From: Microthyrium microscopicum
Lineage: Eukaryota; Ascomycota; Dothideomycetes; Microthyriales; Microthyriaceae
Assembly: GCA_010405405.1 (NCBI GenBank)
Contig: MU004231.1
Coordinates: forward strand, 4,142,884-4,206,883
Reading direction: 5' to 3'
Length of the DNA stretch: 64,000 bases
The notes under the pieces are model-generated. The model was not told the DNA's origin. It did no database searches and worked only from the letters and a program-made list of their open reading frames with translations. Numbering within the stretch: the first letter of the stretch is position 1; every line of letters begins with the position of its first letter. This document shows positions 23,376-34,876 of this stretch, piece after piece. Both the position numbers and the translations under genes were made by a program.

Positions 23376-26171
23376 ATGGCTGGGCTCTCACCACAAGATA
23401 TCCTCCCTGGCTACCTCCAAGCTCGAGTCAAGAGCGCTCTCTCCGGCGACACCGTCATCCTCACCAAACTCGACAATCCTAAACAAGAGCGGACCCTGAG
23501 CTTTGCCTTTGTCTCCGCACCACGACTGAAAAAAGAAGGCGATGAAGTAAGTTCCCACAAGCTAAAGCAGCCTTCCGCCCACCCGTCTGCGTTGCAAACT
23601 ATCGAATAATTACAATGTTCCACAAGCTAACCACTTCTCCAATTATAGCAATTCGCCTTTGACTCACGCGACTACCTCCGCAAGCTCCTAGTCGGCCGCA
23701 CAATCCTCTTCAAACCGCTCTACACGATCCCTACCACTAAGCGCGAATACGGCATCCTAGTAGTCCCGAAAGGCCCACAATTCCCCGAACGCACCGTAGC
23801 TGACGGCTGGGTCAAACTGCGCGACGACGCAGGCCGCAAAGACGAATCCGAAGAAGCCACGCGCCTCCTCGAACGTCTACAAGTTGCCGAAGCACGCGCC
23901 AAGGCCGATGAAAAAGGCGTCTGGCAGGAAAAAGGTGGCCGCGTGGAATGCGACTATGAGATTCCAGGCGACGTCAAGGCCTTTGTGGAGAAATACCGTG
24001 GCAACCCGCTAGATGGCTTGGTGGAGCGTGTGGTTACTGGCGACCGGCTGATTGTGCGGCTGCTGTTGAGTCCGACACATCATGTGCAGAGCATGCTGCT
24101 GGTGGCCGGTGTCAAGGCGCCAAGCACCAAGCGCCTAAATACGAGTGATGGTAAAGAGCAGGCGGCGGAACCGTTTGGTGAGGAGGCGCAGGGGTTTGTG
24201 GAGTTGCGAATATTGCAGCGCAATATCGTGGTGGATTTGCTGGGTGTTAGTCCGCAGGGCCAGTTGGTGGGTACTGTGAAGCATCCGACGCAGGGCTCGA
24301 TTGCGCCGCATATTCTTAAGGCGGGTTTGGCGAGATGTACGGACTTTCATTCTACGCTGCTGGGTAGTGAGATGGGTGTGTTGAGACAGGCGGAGAAGGA
24401 GGCGCGGGATAAGAAACTTGGTGTCTTTCATGCGCATACTGCAAAGGCGAATGCTGCTGGTGAGGCTGATGCGACGGTCTCGCGAATTCTCAGCGCAGAC
24501 ACGATCTTCCTGCGGAATAAAGCTGGCGTTGAGAAGCGGATTAGTTTGAGCTCCGTTCGCCAGCCAAAACCATCAGACCCAAAGCAAGCTCCATGGGGCG
24601 CTGAAGCTCGGGAATTCCTGCGGAAGAAATTGATTGGCAAGCATGTCAAATGTAAGATTGATGGCAAGCGAGCTGCAACAGAAGGATATGAAGAGCGGGA
24701 AATGGCGACTGTCACGGCAACTGGCAAGAATGTCGCTTTGCTCTTGGTGGAGAATGGTTTTGCTTCAGTCATAAGACATCGACATGACGACCCTGATCGG
24801 TCGCCTGTATACGATGATCTTTTGCAGGCAGAACAACAAGCTCAAGAACAGCAAAAGGGCATGTGGTCCACAAAATCCGCTCCACCAAAGAAATTCGTCG
24901 ACTATTCTGAATCACTGGAGAAGGCAAAGCGACAACTTGCTCTGCTTTCCAGACAAAAGAAAGTTCCAGCGATAGTCGACTACGTCAAATCTGCTTCTCG
25001 CTTCACCGTTCTTATTCCTCGCGAAGACTCAAAGATCACATTTGTTCTTAGTGGAATTCGAGCGCCTAGATCTGCGAGAAACGCGACCGAGAAGAGCGAG
25101 CCATTCGGTCAAGAAGCACATGACTTCGCCAACAAGCGATGCCTACAACGCGACGTTGAAATAGACGTCGAAGATGTAGACAAAGTCGGCGGCTTCATCG
25201 GTTCTCTATATATCAACCGCGAAAACTTCGCCAAAGTACTCGTCGAAGAAGGTCTAGCATCTGTTCACGCCTACTCCGCTGAAAAATCTGGCAACGCAGC
25301 TGAGCTATTCGCCGCCGAAAAGCGCGCTAAAGAGCAACGGAAAGGACTCTGGCAAAACTGGGATCCATCCCAAGACGCCGAAGACGATGCCGTCGCGGGT
25401 GCTCAATCTACCAATGGTTCTGGCGCCGCCAATGGCAACGGCGAGTCCAGCGCGCGTCGCAAAGAAGACTACCGCGATGTAATTATCACCCACATCGACG
25501 AGTCGGGCCACCTCAAACTGCAACAAATTGGCTCAGGCACCGCCGCTCTCGACAGCCTAATGTCCTCATTCCGTGCCTTCCACCTCTCCTCGCAGTCCAA
25601 ACTCCCCGGCCCACCAAAGGCAGGCGATGTACTCGCCGCTAAATTTTCCGCCGACGGTAGCTGGTATCGTGCCAAAGTTCGCCGCAACGACCGCGAAAAG
25701 CAAACCGCTGAAGTCGTCTACCTAGACTACGGCAACAGCGAACTCGTCCCCTGGTCCGCACTTCGTCCACTCGGCAAAGATGACTTTACTCTCGCACGTC
25801 TAAAGCCACAAGCTACCGACGCAACGCTCTCCTTCGTCCAACTTCCTGGTGCGCCAGAGTATCTCCGAGATTGCATTGCGTGGCTAGCAGATGCGACTGA
25901 CGGCCGTACATTGGTGGCCGCCGTAGACCATGTGGATGTTGGCACGGGCGCTTTAAGTGTCACGCTATTTGATCCAGAGCGCAGTCAGACTGTCGAAGAG
26001 AGTTTGAACGCAGAGCTGGTAAGTGAAGGCTGGGCATTGGTGCCGCGCAAGATGCGCGCTTGGGAGATGGCGGATAAGGAGGTTGTGGAGCAGGTTCGGC
26101 AGAAGGAGGTGCAGGCCAAGAAGGATCGGAAGGGTGTGTGGGAGTATGGTGATATCTCTGCTGATGATTGA
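23376..26171 (+). CDS. Tudor-SN (SND1-like) staphylococcal nuclease/Tudor protein
   Basis: Multidomain RNA-binding protein known in other eukaryotes for roles in RNA decay, splicing and stress granules. Two exons, 23376-23546 and 23649-26171, giving 897 residues, normal for the family. Four tandem nuclease-like folds are visible: SN1 about 10-145 (QARVKSALSGDTVIL), SN2 about 180-320 (LVERVVTGDRLIVRLLL), SN3 about 330-480 (TVSRILSADTIFLRN) and SN4 about 495-640 (IVDYVKSASRFTVLIPRED). A Tudor domain follows near 710-770 with AKFSADGSWYRAKV and VYLDYGNSE (aromatic cage), and a split fifth SN fold closes the protein. Between SN4 and Tudor is a short Asn/Gly-rich linker. It converges with the STAND-type gene downstream. 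Confidence 0.94.
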
Positions 26172-26418
26172 ATGGCATATGAATGAGGCAGCCAGGGACG
26201 TTCTTAGGCTGTAGGGGCAGTGGTTGGGTATGGCTCTTCTCGTGGTATAGATCATGATTCATGATGCATTGGGTGGTGTATAAAATTCATTAAGATTATG
26301 ATATCAAAGCAGTCTTTGTCCCTGATTTATACGCCCCATATCATGGGATGACAATAACAAATGCCCATACAAACACTTCGGCTTATCGAAGTCAAGCAAA
26401 CCTCCCGTATCAAACTAC

Positions 26419-28647
26419 CTACTCAACCTCCTTTGTCCCAACAACCTCATCACCCTCCTGTATGAACCGATCCGTCAACCTCCTCTGCAATACATCATCC
26501 CCCTTCCCAGCGCCACCCATAAATCCAAAGCCCATGGCCCCCTGCCAAATCGCCACCCCATCATTTCCCTCCTTGACAAACCATGCTATCTGCTCTCCCG
26601 CTCCAAGGATTTGCTCATCCAACTCTAACGTTACACTTGCACTGCCATCCCAGTTCTGTAGCACGATACGATGTTTCCCCGTGCTTTGCTCGACGATGGT
26701 ACTGGTCGTTGCAGCGGCAAGTAGCATGTCGCTGAGGAGAACTGTGCCGACGGGGCGGGTGAAGAGGATTTGTTCGCTGACGAGTGGGTTTTGGAGGTAG
26801 GAGCGTAGGAGATGGTGCTGGACGGTGTGGAGGAGGCGCTGGAGTTGAAAGCCGCTGCTGGGGAAAGTATGGGAAGAGAAGCCGAGTTCGACAGCGCAGT
26901 TTAGTGTTGTGGTTAGAGAGTGACAGGTTGTGGCTGAGAGGGATATGTGGTTGGTTTCGGTGGTTATGCTCATGTCTTTTGTTAAGAGGACATGGTAGGT
27001 CTCTGAGTCGGGATGGTTGGAGCATTCAATTATGAGCTCGGCGTCTGGGTGGGCCAAGAATAGGGGCGTGTTGCCAGAAGTCTGGTTGAGGTCGAAGGAC
27101 TTGTAGTGAAGGAGTTGGATACGCTCGATGTTGGTTAATGAAAATCGAGTGCCGCTGGAGACGAATGTGATCGAAGTGATGAGCTCGGTTAGCAGATCTG
27201 AATCTCTAGTTGGCTGTTAGAGTGATTCAGTGACAGATAGGGTATACTTGCGCTTTGGCAGAGAGTATGCGAGTTTCGTGGGAGTTTGAGGATATCAAGT
27301 GTGTGTTAAAGCCTTGTTGGGCGTGTAGAAGTGCCTGTGACTGGGCAAGGAGAGTTGCATAATCTTCGAAAGACTTGGGCTGAATAGGGTCCTCGACTTG
27401 CGTGAGAGCATCACTGTGAAGAGCTATAGACCTTGTAGATATATTTGATAGAGTCACTTGTGAAGGCTCATTTGAGTATGATGAGGCTAAGTATATCTGG
27501 TATGAGTTGCTGAGTGACTCGCTTGAAAGATGTCGAAGAAGAAGACTTATAGGTAGTACTGCAGAATCGTTAGTTGTGTAAAGACTCGATATGGTAGGGA
27601 TACATTCAACTCAATTCAAGTTGTGGAGCATGAGGATGAGTTCCTGCGCAATTGCATATAAAGACGGAGCCTTCACTATTGATGCTTCTGCCCGACCAAA
27701 CATCGCCAAAGGTAGCAGTAGGACACAAAACTGTGCTCATTCCCGACATTTGAGTGGAGACAGTAAATGTCACTCGTGTGGTGAAATTTGAATCTGTTTT
27801 CTCCTGTAATGGCGTTGAGCCCTTCTTGGTCTTGTTCTCAACGATTATGTTTGCCAGAAACCAATCGTATATATGAGTAATCTTTTCGTTAGCACTTTTA
27901 GAATGACTCCTGACAAGTTGTCAGTAAACCCAATAGACCATTTTATCTTGGTCTGAGGCATCGAACAAGAGAGCCATTTGAACACTATTTCCATTATGTC
28001 TGTCATAACAGTTCTTGAAGATAGAAGGCTTTTTATTCCATTGATTGCTTTAAACCTCTTTTCAAACCAAGAAGTGTTATGGCAGACACCGTCGCCGATG
28101 AAGATGTTCCCACAAACCGCTTCATTGTCTTAAAGGTGAAGAAGCGGAGACAATCTTACATTCCTAACGCTCCGACTGCAAGAGTCAATCCATTTATATG
28201 AGCAGTCAATGTTGTCTTGAGCTTGATGATATCGCCTCCCTCTTTTGTCCAGATAATCATCTTCCAACTCATCTTCACTTCATCTTGTACTCTCTCCGAT
28301 TTTGTAGACTCGCTATACTTGGGATCAATAACTTCATACTTGACTACTATCGCCTCGAGATGGGAGAGCGTTCTGTGGCATCCTTGGAGCATATCCGAGA
28401 GTAGTATCGTATCATTTTCAGACAACTTGCCTTTCGACTCTTCCTGATCGTCTGGTTCCGCAGAGACATCTTGTTTTGGCAGCTCTCGAGCTACCAATTT
28501 TAGGACATTCTCCAACGTGTTCAGCAAATCTTGAGTTTCCAAGAACTCAGAAGGCGCTGATTTGCGACCTGAGGACAGTGCTCGCCCGATCTTGTATGCA
28601 ATTTGAGACAAAAGGATAGCATCGCCAATCGATACCGAAGAAGTCAT
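26419..28647 (-). CDS. fungal STAND-type N-terminal domain protein, unknown function
   Basis: Five exons on the minus strand, resolved by phase: 28647-28160, 28047-27930, 27881-27611, 27558-27252, 27205-26419, giving 656 residues. The N-terminal 150 residues (SIGDAILLSQIAYKIGRAL, SGRKSAPSEFLETQDLL) resemble the helical N-terminal domain found on many fungal STAND, ankyrin and related signalling proteins. The rest (YLASSYSNEPSQVTLSNIST, SFEDYATLLAQSQALLHAQQ, LTNIERIQLLHY) has no domain I can name; no nucleotide-binding P-loop or repeats are visible, so this is not a full STAND protein. Splice sites are unusual: a GC-AG intron (donor GCAAGT at 27251), donors GTTTAC (27929) and GTTGAA (27610). 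An in-frame TGA at 27921-27923 falls inside the 48-nt second intron. The start is only 23 nt from an opposite-strand ORF. Confidence 0.68.
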
Positions 28648-28670
28648 GATGCGGAGTACATGATGTTATT

Positions 28671-29264
28671 ATGAATATCGAGGTGTATACTTGGAGGTGC
28701 TGCCGCCAATCCCACAACGGATCCTTCAAGCCTTCAAAAACCATCAAGTGCTTCATCGAAAAGTACTACACGCCCCAGACCATCTTGCGTTTACAACGCG
28801 TGTTCAATAGGCGCGATGAACAGCCACAGCTCAACGTAATTCTCGCCACGGTCCTAGCCATCCATATTCTTCGGACTATCTTCAAAGATAGCCAAGACCT
28901 GGTTGAGCTATGCGTCAAGAAGGCGGAAGGCTTCCTAAGAAATGAGCAGGGGATTACTCGCTGTGATATGCTGCGTGCTTGGTTCAGACTTGAAGCGGAA
29001 CGCAAGATTGGCGTTGGATACTTCCTATCTAGAATAGAGTTACTGCAGAGAGATTTAGATATAGAACCACGCGGGCCCGAAGTTTCAAGCTCGAAAAGGG
29101 TGGACTGGCGGGAAGCGAACGCGTATGCAAAAACGCGGGTGTTGGAGTTGGCAGGGACGGATCTCTTTGAGGATTTTGATGCGGTTGGTCTGGATGATCT
29201 GGACGATGAGATGGAGCGGCGGGAGAAGATTTGTCAAATGAACAGCCGCAGTGCTGGGGTTTAA
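28671..29264 (+). CDS. hypothetical protein, head-to-head with STAND-type gene
   Basis: A 197-residue frame with coding-like composition: ILRLQRVFNRR, ILATVLAIHILRTIFKDSQD, VELCVKKAEGFLRNEQGI, CDMLRAWFRLEAERKIGVGY, then a Ser/Asp-rich end. It looks helical, basic at the start and acidic at the end. No domain is recognised. The first ATG (28671) is only 23 nt from the ATG of the opposite gene, too close for two ordinary promoters, and the first 15 residues look unlike coding sequence. The true start may therefore be elsewhere, in an unseen upstream exon antisense to the neighbour, or at Met 28968. Confidence 0.45.
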   Translation: MNIEVYTWRCCRQSHNGSFKPSKTIKCFIEKYYTPQTILRLQRVFNRRDEQPQLNVILATVLAIHILRTIFKDSQDLVELCVKKAEGFLRNEQGITRCDMLRAWFRLEAERKIGVGYFLSRIELLQRDLDIEPRGPEVSSSKRVDWREANAYAKTRVLELAGTDLFEDFDAVGLDDLDDEMERREKICQMNSRSAGV

Positions 29265-30416
29265 GTGAGTGTATGTAGATTTCCATCAACTGGTAGCTTA
29301 GCGCAGGCACGCATGTATTCACTGGACGTTCGGGAGATGGCCTTTCGGTAGCAAGTATTTTGAGAAAGATATTTCTTGGACGTTAGAATACCTAGGTAGG
29401 TCATTCGGTGGTATTCCCGTCCATTATCATCTCTGTGGTAGCATTTCGGGACGATGGAAAGCTTTACTTCTTATCTCATTCGATATATATATCAACTTTC
29501 GATCCTCGTGGGAATAATAAAGCACTTGATAATATCGCGAAGTAGATGTCGAATATCAAAGCTTATGAGAGCATCCGTTGAGATTGCTAGCTGGATTTGA
29601 TTGCCGACAGCGAATGCTGTTGAGGATATTATGTAATGTACGAATAAGCGATCGCATTTCCCTATTTCATTTCTAATTGTTGGAAATGGCAAGTCCTGAA
29701 TATACTCTTGTTCAAGAAAATACCGATATCCAGTACCTCACATTGGTTGTTGTAGTCAATACTTCTGAGTCAGATCGAAATCTCAGAATAATCGTTTTTC
29801 AGAGAGTGTGCCATTTCCCAGCTCTTTCCAAAAATAATTTCACAACACTTATTAGTTAATAGCAAAATCAGAAGAGTCTTTGAACAGTCGTTTCATCATT
29901 AGCAAGACCTAGTGCCTTTGAAAGGTCAGCAAACGCACCAAAACAAAGTTATAATACAATGCTGTTGTCTCCATTAATTTTCCGAAGAATCAAGTCTTCC
30001 GATTTTTGAAACCAACGCACGCTCTCCATTCCATGTTTTTGCCAAACGCCCAGTCTTCCAATCTAGACGTTTCTAGCCATTTCCGGATCCAGTGTTAAGA
30101 TCCACGGCTGTGGTTGATCGTTGTATTAAAGAAGTCGATGTCCGACGATTGAGGAAAGCTTCGATATGCGGTGGGAAAAGAGTCGCTAGTGTTGTCGAAA
30201 GGAGAAAGTTGGTATCAATTCATTGAAGACGCCGTGCGGTACTCCAATGTTTGGTCTGCCAGCCGTATTCCAGGGGTAATCATACACACTAATCCAGTGT
30301 GTTCCAAACATAAAAACGCCGTTTTAAACCAATACCATGGAAAGGCCATGGCTGGTTCGCCCATGAACGAGTGCAAGTGTATGATACAAGAAAGCACGCG
30401 AGGAAACAAAGATAGA
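29265..30416. other. intergenic, no gene seen
   Basis: About 1.15 kb between the hypothetical ORF and the 3' end of SHO1. Short frames are present but lack coding character or signals. Confidence 0.45.
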
Positions 30417-31466
30417 TCATAGCAGAACAAGGTAATTGCTCGGGGCAATACCCGTCTCGCCATTTTCCTTCTTTGCTTGCCACCATCTTCCACTGACATC
30501 TGACACTTCGAGTACCTCGTGTTTGCCAAAGGAGATTTCATTGGCATCGTCTGGATTTGCTTCGTATGAGTAGATGGCTTTTGCCTTGTATGGGTATTCC
30601 ATGGGGGCGTTTGTCTCTGCTTCGGTAGGGGCGGGGCCGGTCGTGGCCGAAGTCATGGTTCCGTTAGCAGCTCCGAAACGTGTGACGGCCGAATTTCGTT
30701 GCGGCTCGGCAGCACCCACTGGTCCACCGGGGAAACCAGAGACTGGAGAGCTAGTCTCGAACCCGTTGAGTTGCGCGGAGGTGTACATTTGCGGTTGTTG
30801 GGCATCGCTGCGGGAGCCATATGCGTTGGACATGCCGCGACTTGCTCGGAAGCTCTTTTCGGATTTGTGTAGGGCGAAAGAATCGATGTATTTGCGGGGA
30901 CCGGCTTGAGGCTTGGCGCCAAAGTATGCTATCCAGACCATCTAAGGGGAATTAGTTTCGGGGGTTCGAGCACGTGGGGACAATTTTAGCGTACCGAAAC
31001 CATAGAAAGGAGAATGAATCCGGACGCTGATGCTTGTTTCGACGCTTGGTTGGTGTAGATGAGACTGTTGACGGCGGATGCTGTTAATACTACGCCTGCT
31101 GATAAATAGCCAACGATCTGAAAATGTCAGCCTATAGTATAGAAATGCAGTTTTGTCCGGCCGTACTGCAACACTGTAGATGTCTTCTGTTTCAGTCGCA
31201 ACTGATATCGTAACCGCAAGGATACAGAGGAACATGAACACTAGAGCCCACCAGGCGAAATTTGGGAATTGGTCCTTGACATCGGCATATATGGATGAGA
31301 TGAATGCAATGAGCCATGCAAGCTGTTAACCGTTAGTAACATGTCCATGATCATCTTCCAGGTTGAATTCTCTTACAATAGCAATGGATATTGTAGCCAA
31401 CGCAAATGGGTCTCCGATAATTCTTGATAAATCGAACCGCGCGGCGGTCTCGTTGTATCTCTCCAT
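30417..31466 (-). CDS. SHO1: high-osmolarity signalling protein Sho1
   Basis: Plasma-membrane osmosensor/adaptor of the HOG MAP-kinase pathway; its SH3 domain binds the MAPKK Pbs2. Four exons on the minus strand: 31466-31377, 31322-31167, 31117-30995, 30941-30417, giving 297 residues. The first 20 residues are cytosolic, then [20 protein letters not shown] begins the four-helix membrane block (about 18-120), including [20 protein letters not shown] and [21 protein letters not shown] Ser/Gly/Ala-rich linker follows, then a C-terminal SH3 domain (about 237-297: [40 protein letters not shown]). Size and order are those of fungal Sho1. Intron positions separate the membrane helices. Confidence 0.95.
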
Positions 31467-33858
31467 CGCGTAGTATGTAGGTCCTCGCGCGTTAAGAAAT
31501 GGAGAAGAAGGGATAGAAGAGTATTTTAAGAAGATAAGACGCGAGCAGTGGTTGTTTGTGAGAAGATATTGACAAGCTGTCAAATCGATCTAGGCGCAGG
31601 GGGAGGGCGTTTGTCTAGTAGAAAGGCGGGAGATTGGGGTTGCAGAGGCGTCGTTCTGTCGAGTTTGTAGCGCGGCGCGGGAGAGTAGGATAAGCGGAAA
31701 TGGGAGAATTGGCGGGTGAAGAGAGGTATTAGAAGTAAATGTATGAAGCTCGCACCAGGAAAGCAGCAGTAGTGGGAATGGAAGAGAGAGTGTGGGCAAA
31801 AACACAATGGCCGAAAGTGGAAGTGTTGGATTGAAGATGGAGGTCTTTTGGGATGCAAATGGCACGAATGGCAGGCACGACGGGATAGAAAGGGCTCAAC
31901 AGGAGATTTGGGCAAGAACGTCCCTAGCAAATGGGAAGGAGACGGTGGGTCTGGCTGACGCTTCCTTGCCCAATCCCTGCCTGTTCAAGTCCATGCTTCC
32001 TGACGCTTTTGGCCTGCAGTTCCTGGACTTGGCAGGGATTTACAGACACATGCAGTAGCTACTGCCCACTCAATGTTTGATACCAATCCTCTGACACACT
32101 CCTGTTTCGTTCATTTCTCCACGCTCTCCAGATTCTACTGCGCTCATGCCATGGCTCGTTGTCAACCGACAGATCCATGGTGATGCGACAGATCATATGC
32201 AGGTACTGTCTACGGATGAGGATGAAGCCATTCTGGTCAAGCCAATGGCCAGTTACTCGGCCAGATTGCACATATGCTAGACACAATCCACCAAGACGAG
32301 ACAATGGCTCCAGCACTCGACATGAACCATCCATCTCACTGGACTAGATGTAGCCGAACCATTGCACTCGACTAAGAGTCATGAAATACGAAGCACTCAA
32401 TATACACCACAGTGTACGAAAGAACCAATACCACATGAATAGAATATTCCAACTGTAACATGTTTCTTTGGCGTTTTCTATATCTACAAGATCACCTTGG
32501 CCATCCAATAGTTATACTTTCAATATTGTTTGATTTTAAATCCGCAGTCTTGGTTTCAAGGGTTAATTCAATAGATGCAGCCATCACAACACCAAGGAGG
32601 CCTGATATTTTGGATCAGTCTGTCTTGATTGGTCACGATAGCCAGCCTTATACGCAGCCAGCAATACTTTGCACATGGCACAATCCTTTGAGCCTATCTA
32701 CCGGTACAGTAGTGATACCTATGTCCCTCGAATAATTGTCAAAGTAAATCTCCATCAGATACAAACATACTGTTCATGTGCCCAAATCCGCATATTCAAA
32801 ATCAAGTATAGCCAACATCCCTACAACACTCCCTATACCGACAAGTCTCATGCACAAAACTCTAAATCAATTAAATTAAACCACCCGTACAAGCACATAT
32901 TCCGCCTATAAACCCAGGAAGTGATCCACTAGTTCCCTCGAGTATTAATTTATACACCACCACAGGGGACCATCCAAACTATCGTTCACTCAACCCCTCT
33001 CTTCCAGTCACAAAGTAAATCGTAACAGAGTAGAAGGTAGGTATTCGGACAATATTAATCTTACCCCTCATTACGTTGACTTGACTCGTTGCATTGCAGT
33101 ATGTTCTTTATCCATATTTGTATGCGGGTAAAGTTCATGTCTGAAACGAGAGCTGCATTGTGCCGGATTCACAGACTGCCGGACCGACATGTGTTGGTGG
33201 GGACTGGTTGTGACAGGAAACGGAGCTGATGTAATTGTTGAAACTTGTTTGGTTGGCTGTGATGAGGCAAGGCGCTTTTTTGGAGGTTTACGGATACCGT
33301 ACGTGTGTTTTTGGTTCATCTGATGAAGGTTCTAAATAATTGTAATCGTTGATGTCTTCCAAAAGATATAGGTTTTTTGGATTTGCGCTTTTTGTTATTA
33401 TTCTCTGTCGGTTGCAAATAAGATCTATGTACAGCTGAGCAATGTTGTGAGATATGGCAAGTTGGTAGGTGATTTGAGAATATCTCATACTACATGACTA
33501 CCATACTTTCGAAACTGGAGAGAAGATGAACTGCAGCTCGACGTAACGCCGGTCAGCATTCTAGTTTAGCTTTCTATGCGCACGAGTTGAAGTAAACCAT
33601 ATGCAACCTGCGTCAGTACATATACTGTCGTGTCGAAAGTGTGGAGAGCTTGAGGTCTTGCAGGTCGTGCTGTATTGACCCATTTAGGCTGTATCGACTT
33701 CTTTGCGCAACCATTCGCATTCGCCTTTGATTCTACACAATACCACCCATGAATATCCCACTCGTACGGATAGCATGCCCGGACAATCCCTCCCAATATC
33801 CAGCCATCCAGTCTCCATCCATACCCATCTGATCAATCCCCTGACCATCCACTACCTC
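31467..33858. other. 2.4-kb interval without a clear gene
   Basis: The SHO1 promoter side, then AT-rich DNA up to the RO10 gene. A minus-strand frame with an ATG at 32334-32059 (91 residues, rich in Trp and Arg) could be a small gene but shows no recognised domain or clear promoter. The remaining frames look random. Confidence 0.4.
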
Positions 33859-34523
33859 TCATCCCCTCTCATCCCCCCTCCTCCTCTCCGCCCTCCCAAT
33901 CTCCCTCTCCACCCTCCGTACTCTACCCTCCCACTCAACCCAACATCTCATCTGCGCCAAAACATCCACATCATGCCACCTCGTCACCGCCACCGCACTG
34001 CGTCTTCTCAACTCTGAAATCTCTGCATTCTGCTCTGTCTGTCGTGCTGCCACGTCTTCAATGCGCGGCCACAGACTCGCCCATTGCGCAAATGAACTTG
34101 TGGGCGGAAGCTCCGTGTCTGCCAGCGAACGGAGTTGTGAGGCTGTGCTTTGCAGCGCGGGTGCGGCGGATAGGACGGTGGCGAGTTTTTGGGCGGTGGG
34201 GAGGGCTGGTGGGAGGGTGGTGGTGGGTGGTGGTGTGAAGATGTCGGGATGTTTGGACTCTAGGGGATAGGTCAGTTTATGGGTATGGTATGGTATGGGA
34301 GCAATGGGAGGTAGGTACGGAGTTTGAGGAGGTTGGAGACGATGTCGTTTTGGGAGGCGAGTTTGAGGAGGGATTGCTCGAGTTTGTGGATTCGTGGGAG
34401 GACGGGTGTTGGTTGCGGGTCTTGGGTTGGTGGGGCGTGGAGGAGGAATTCTAGGCGTTGGAGACGCCAGTTTAGGAGGTCGAGGGTGTGGAGGACTAGT
34501 TCGTCGAGATTGTGGTTTTCCAT
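33859..34523 (-). CDS. ro-10: dynactin p22/p24-like subunit (nuclear distribution protein RO10)
   Basis: Small subunit of the dynactin shoulder that helps dynein move nuclei and vesicles along microtubules. Two exons on the minus strand, 34523-34319 and 34259-33859, giving 201 residues. It is almost all helical and rich in Leu, with coiled-coil stretches: LDLLNWRLQRLEFLL, LPRIHKLEQSLLKLASQND, QKLATVLSAAPALQSTASQL and the C-terminal VEWEGRVRRVEREIGRAERR. The order (N-terminal LxxLxxRLxxLE, mid QWASLWPRIEDV, C-terminal VTRWHDV) matches fungal RO10/p24 as I recall it. Such short helical proteins are hard to assign by eye, so the name is likely rather than certain. Confidence 0.7.
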
Positions 34524-34876
34524 GATTGGGTATGTCCGGAAAGTAGTATTGTAGTGTTTTGGGAGATATTGTATTTGTAGAGCAATGAATGAAGCTTGAA
34601 TGAAAGTCGCGATGTGGGATATGGCGCTAGCAGGGGTTGTGGGCTTAGCGCGCTTCTCAACTTCAAGTCATTCATCATCGCCTACGCAAGCATCGCAATT
34701 CTTGACGTTGATCCAGTTCATTACTACAACATTCTCCCGTCAAAACTTCGAGGAGCACCGTATACACTCCCGTCTTACATCCGTTTGCTATCATCATACT
34801 CTTCGCCGCCGCCAATTGCTTTCTTAGCCCATGATTCTCTCCTGCTGAGCCGCATAGCTTCGCCAACTTGGCCATC
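34524..34876. other. divergent promoter region
   Basis: About 350 nt between the start codons of the RO10 gene (minus) and the amino-acid transporter (plus). No coding feature was seen. Confidence 0.5.

Noticed and set aside
27921-27923. In-frame TGA suggesting that the STAND-type gene is a pseudogene.
   Set aside because: The stop falls inside a 48-nt intron (27929-27882) with a GCTAAC branch site and matching phase on both sides.
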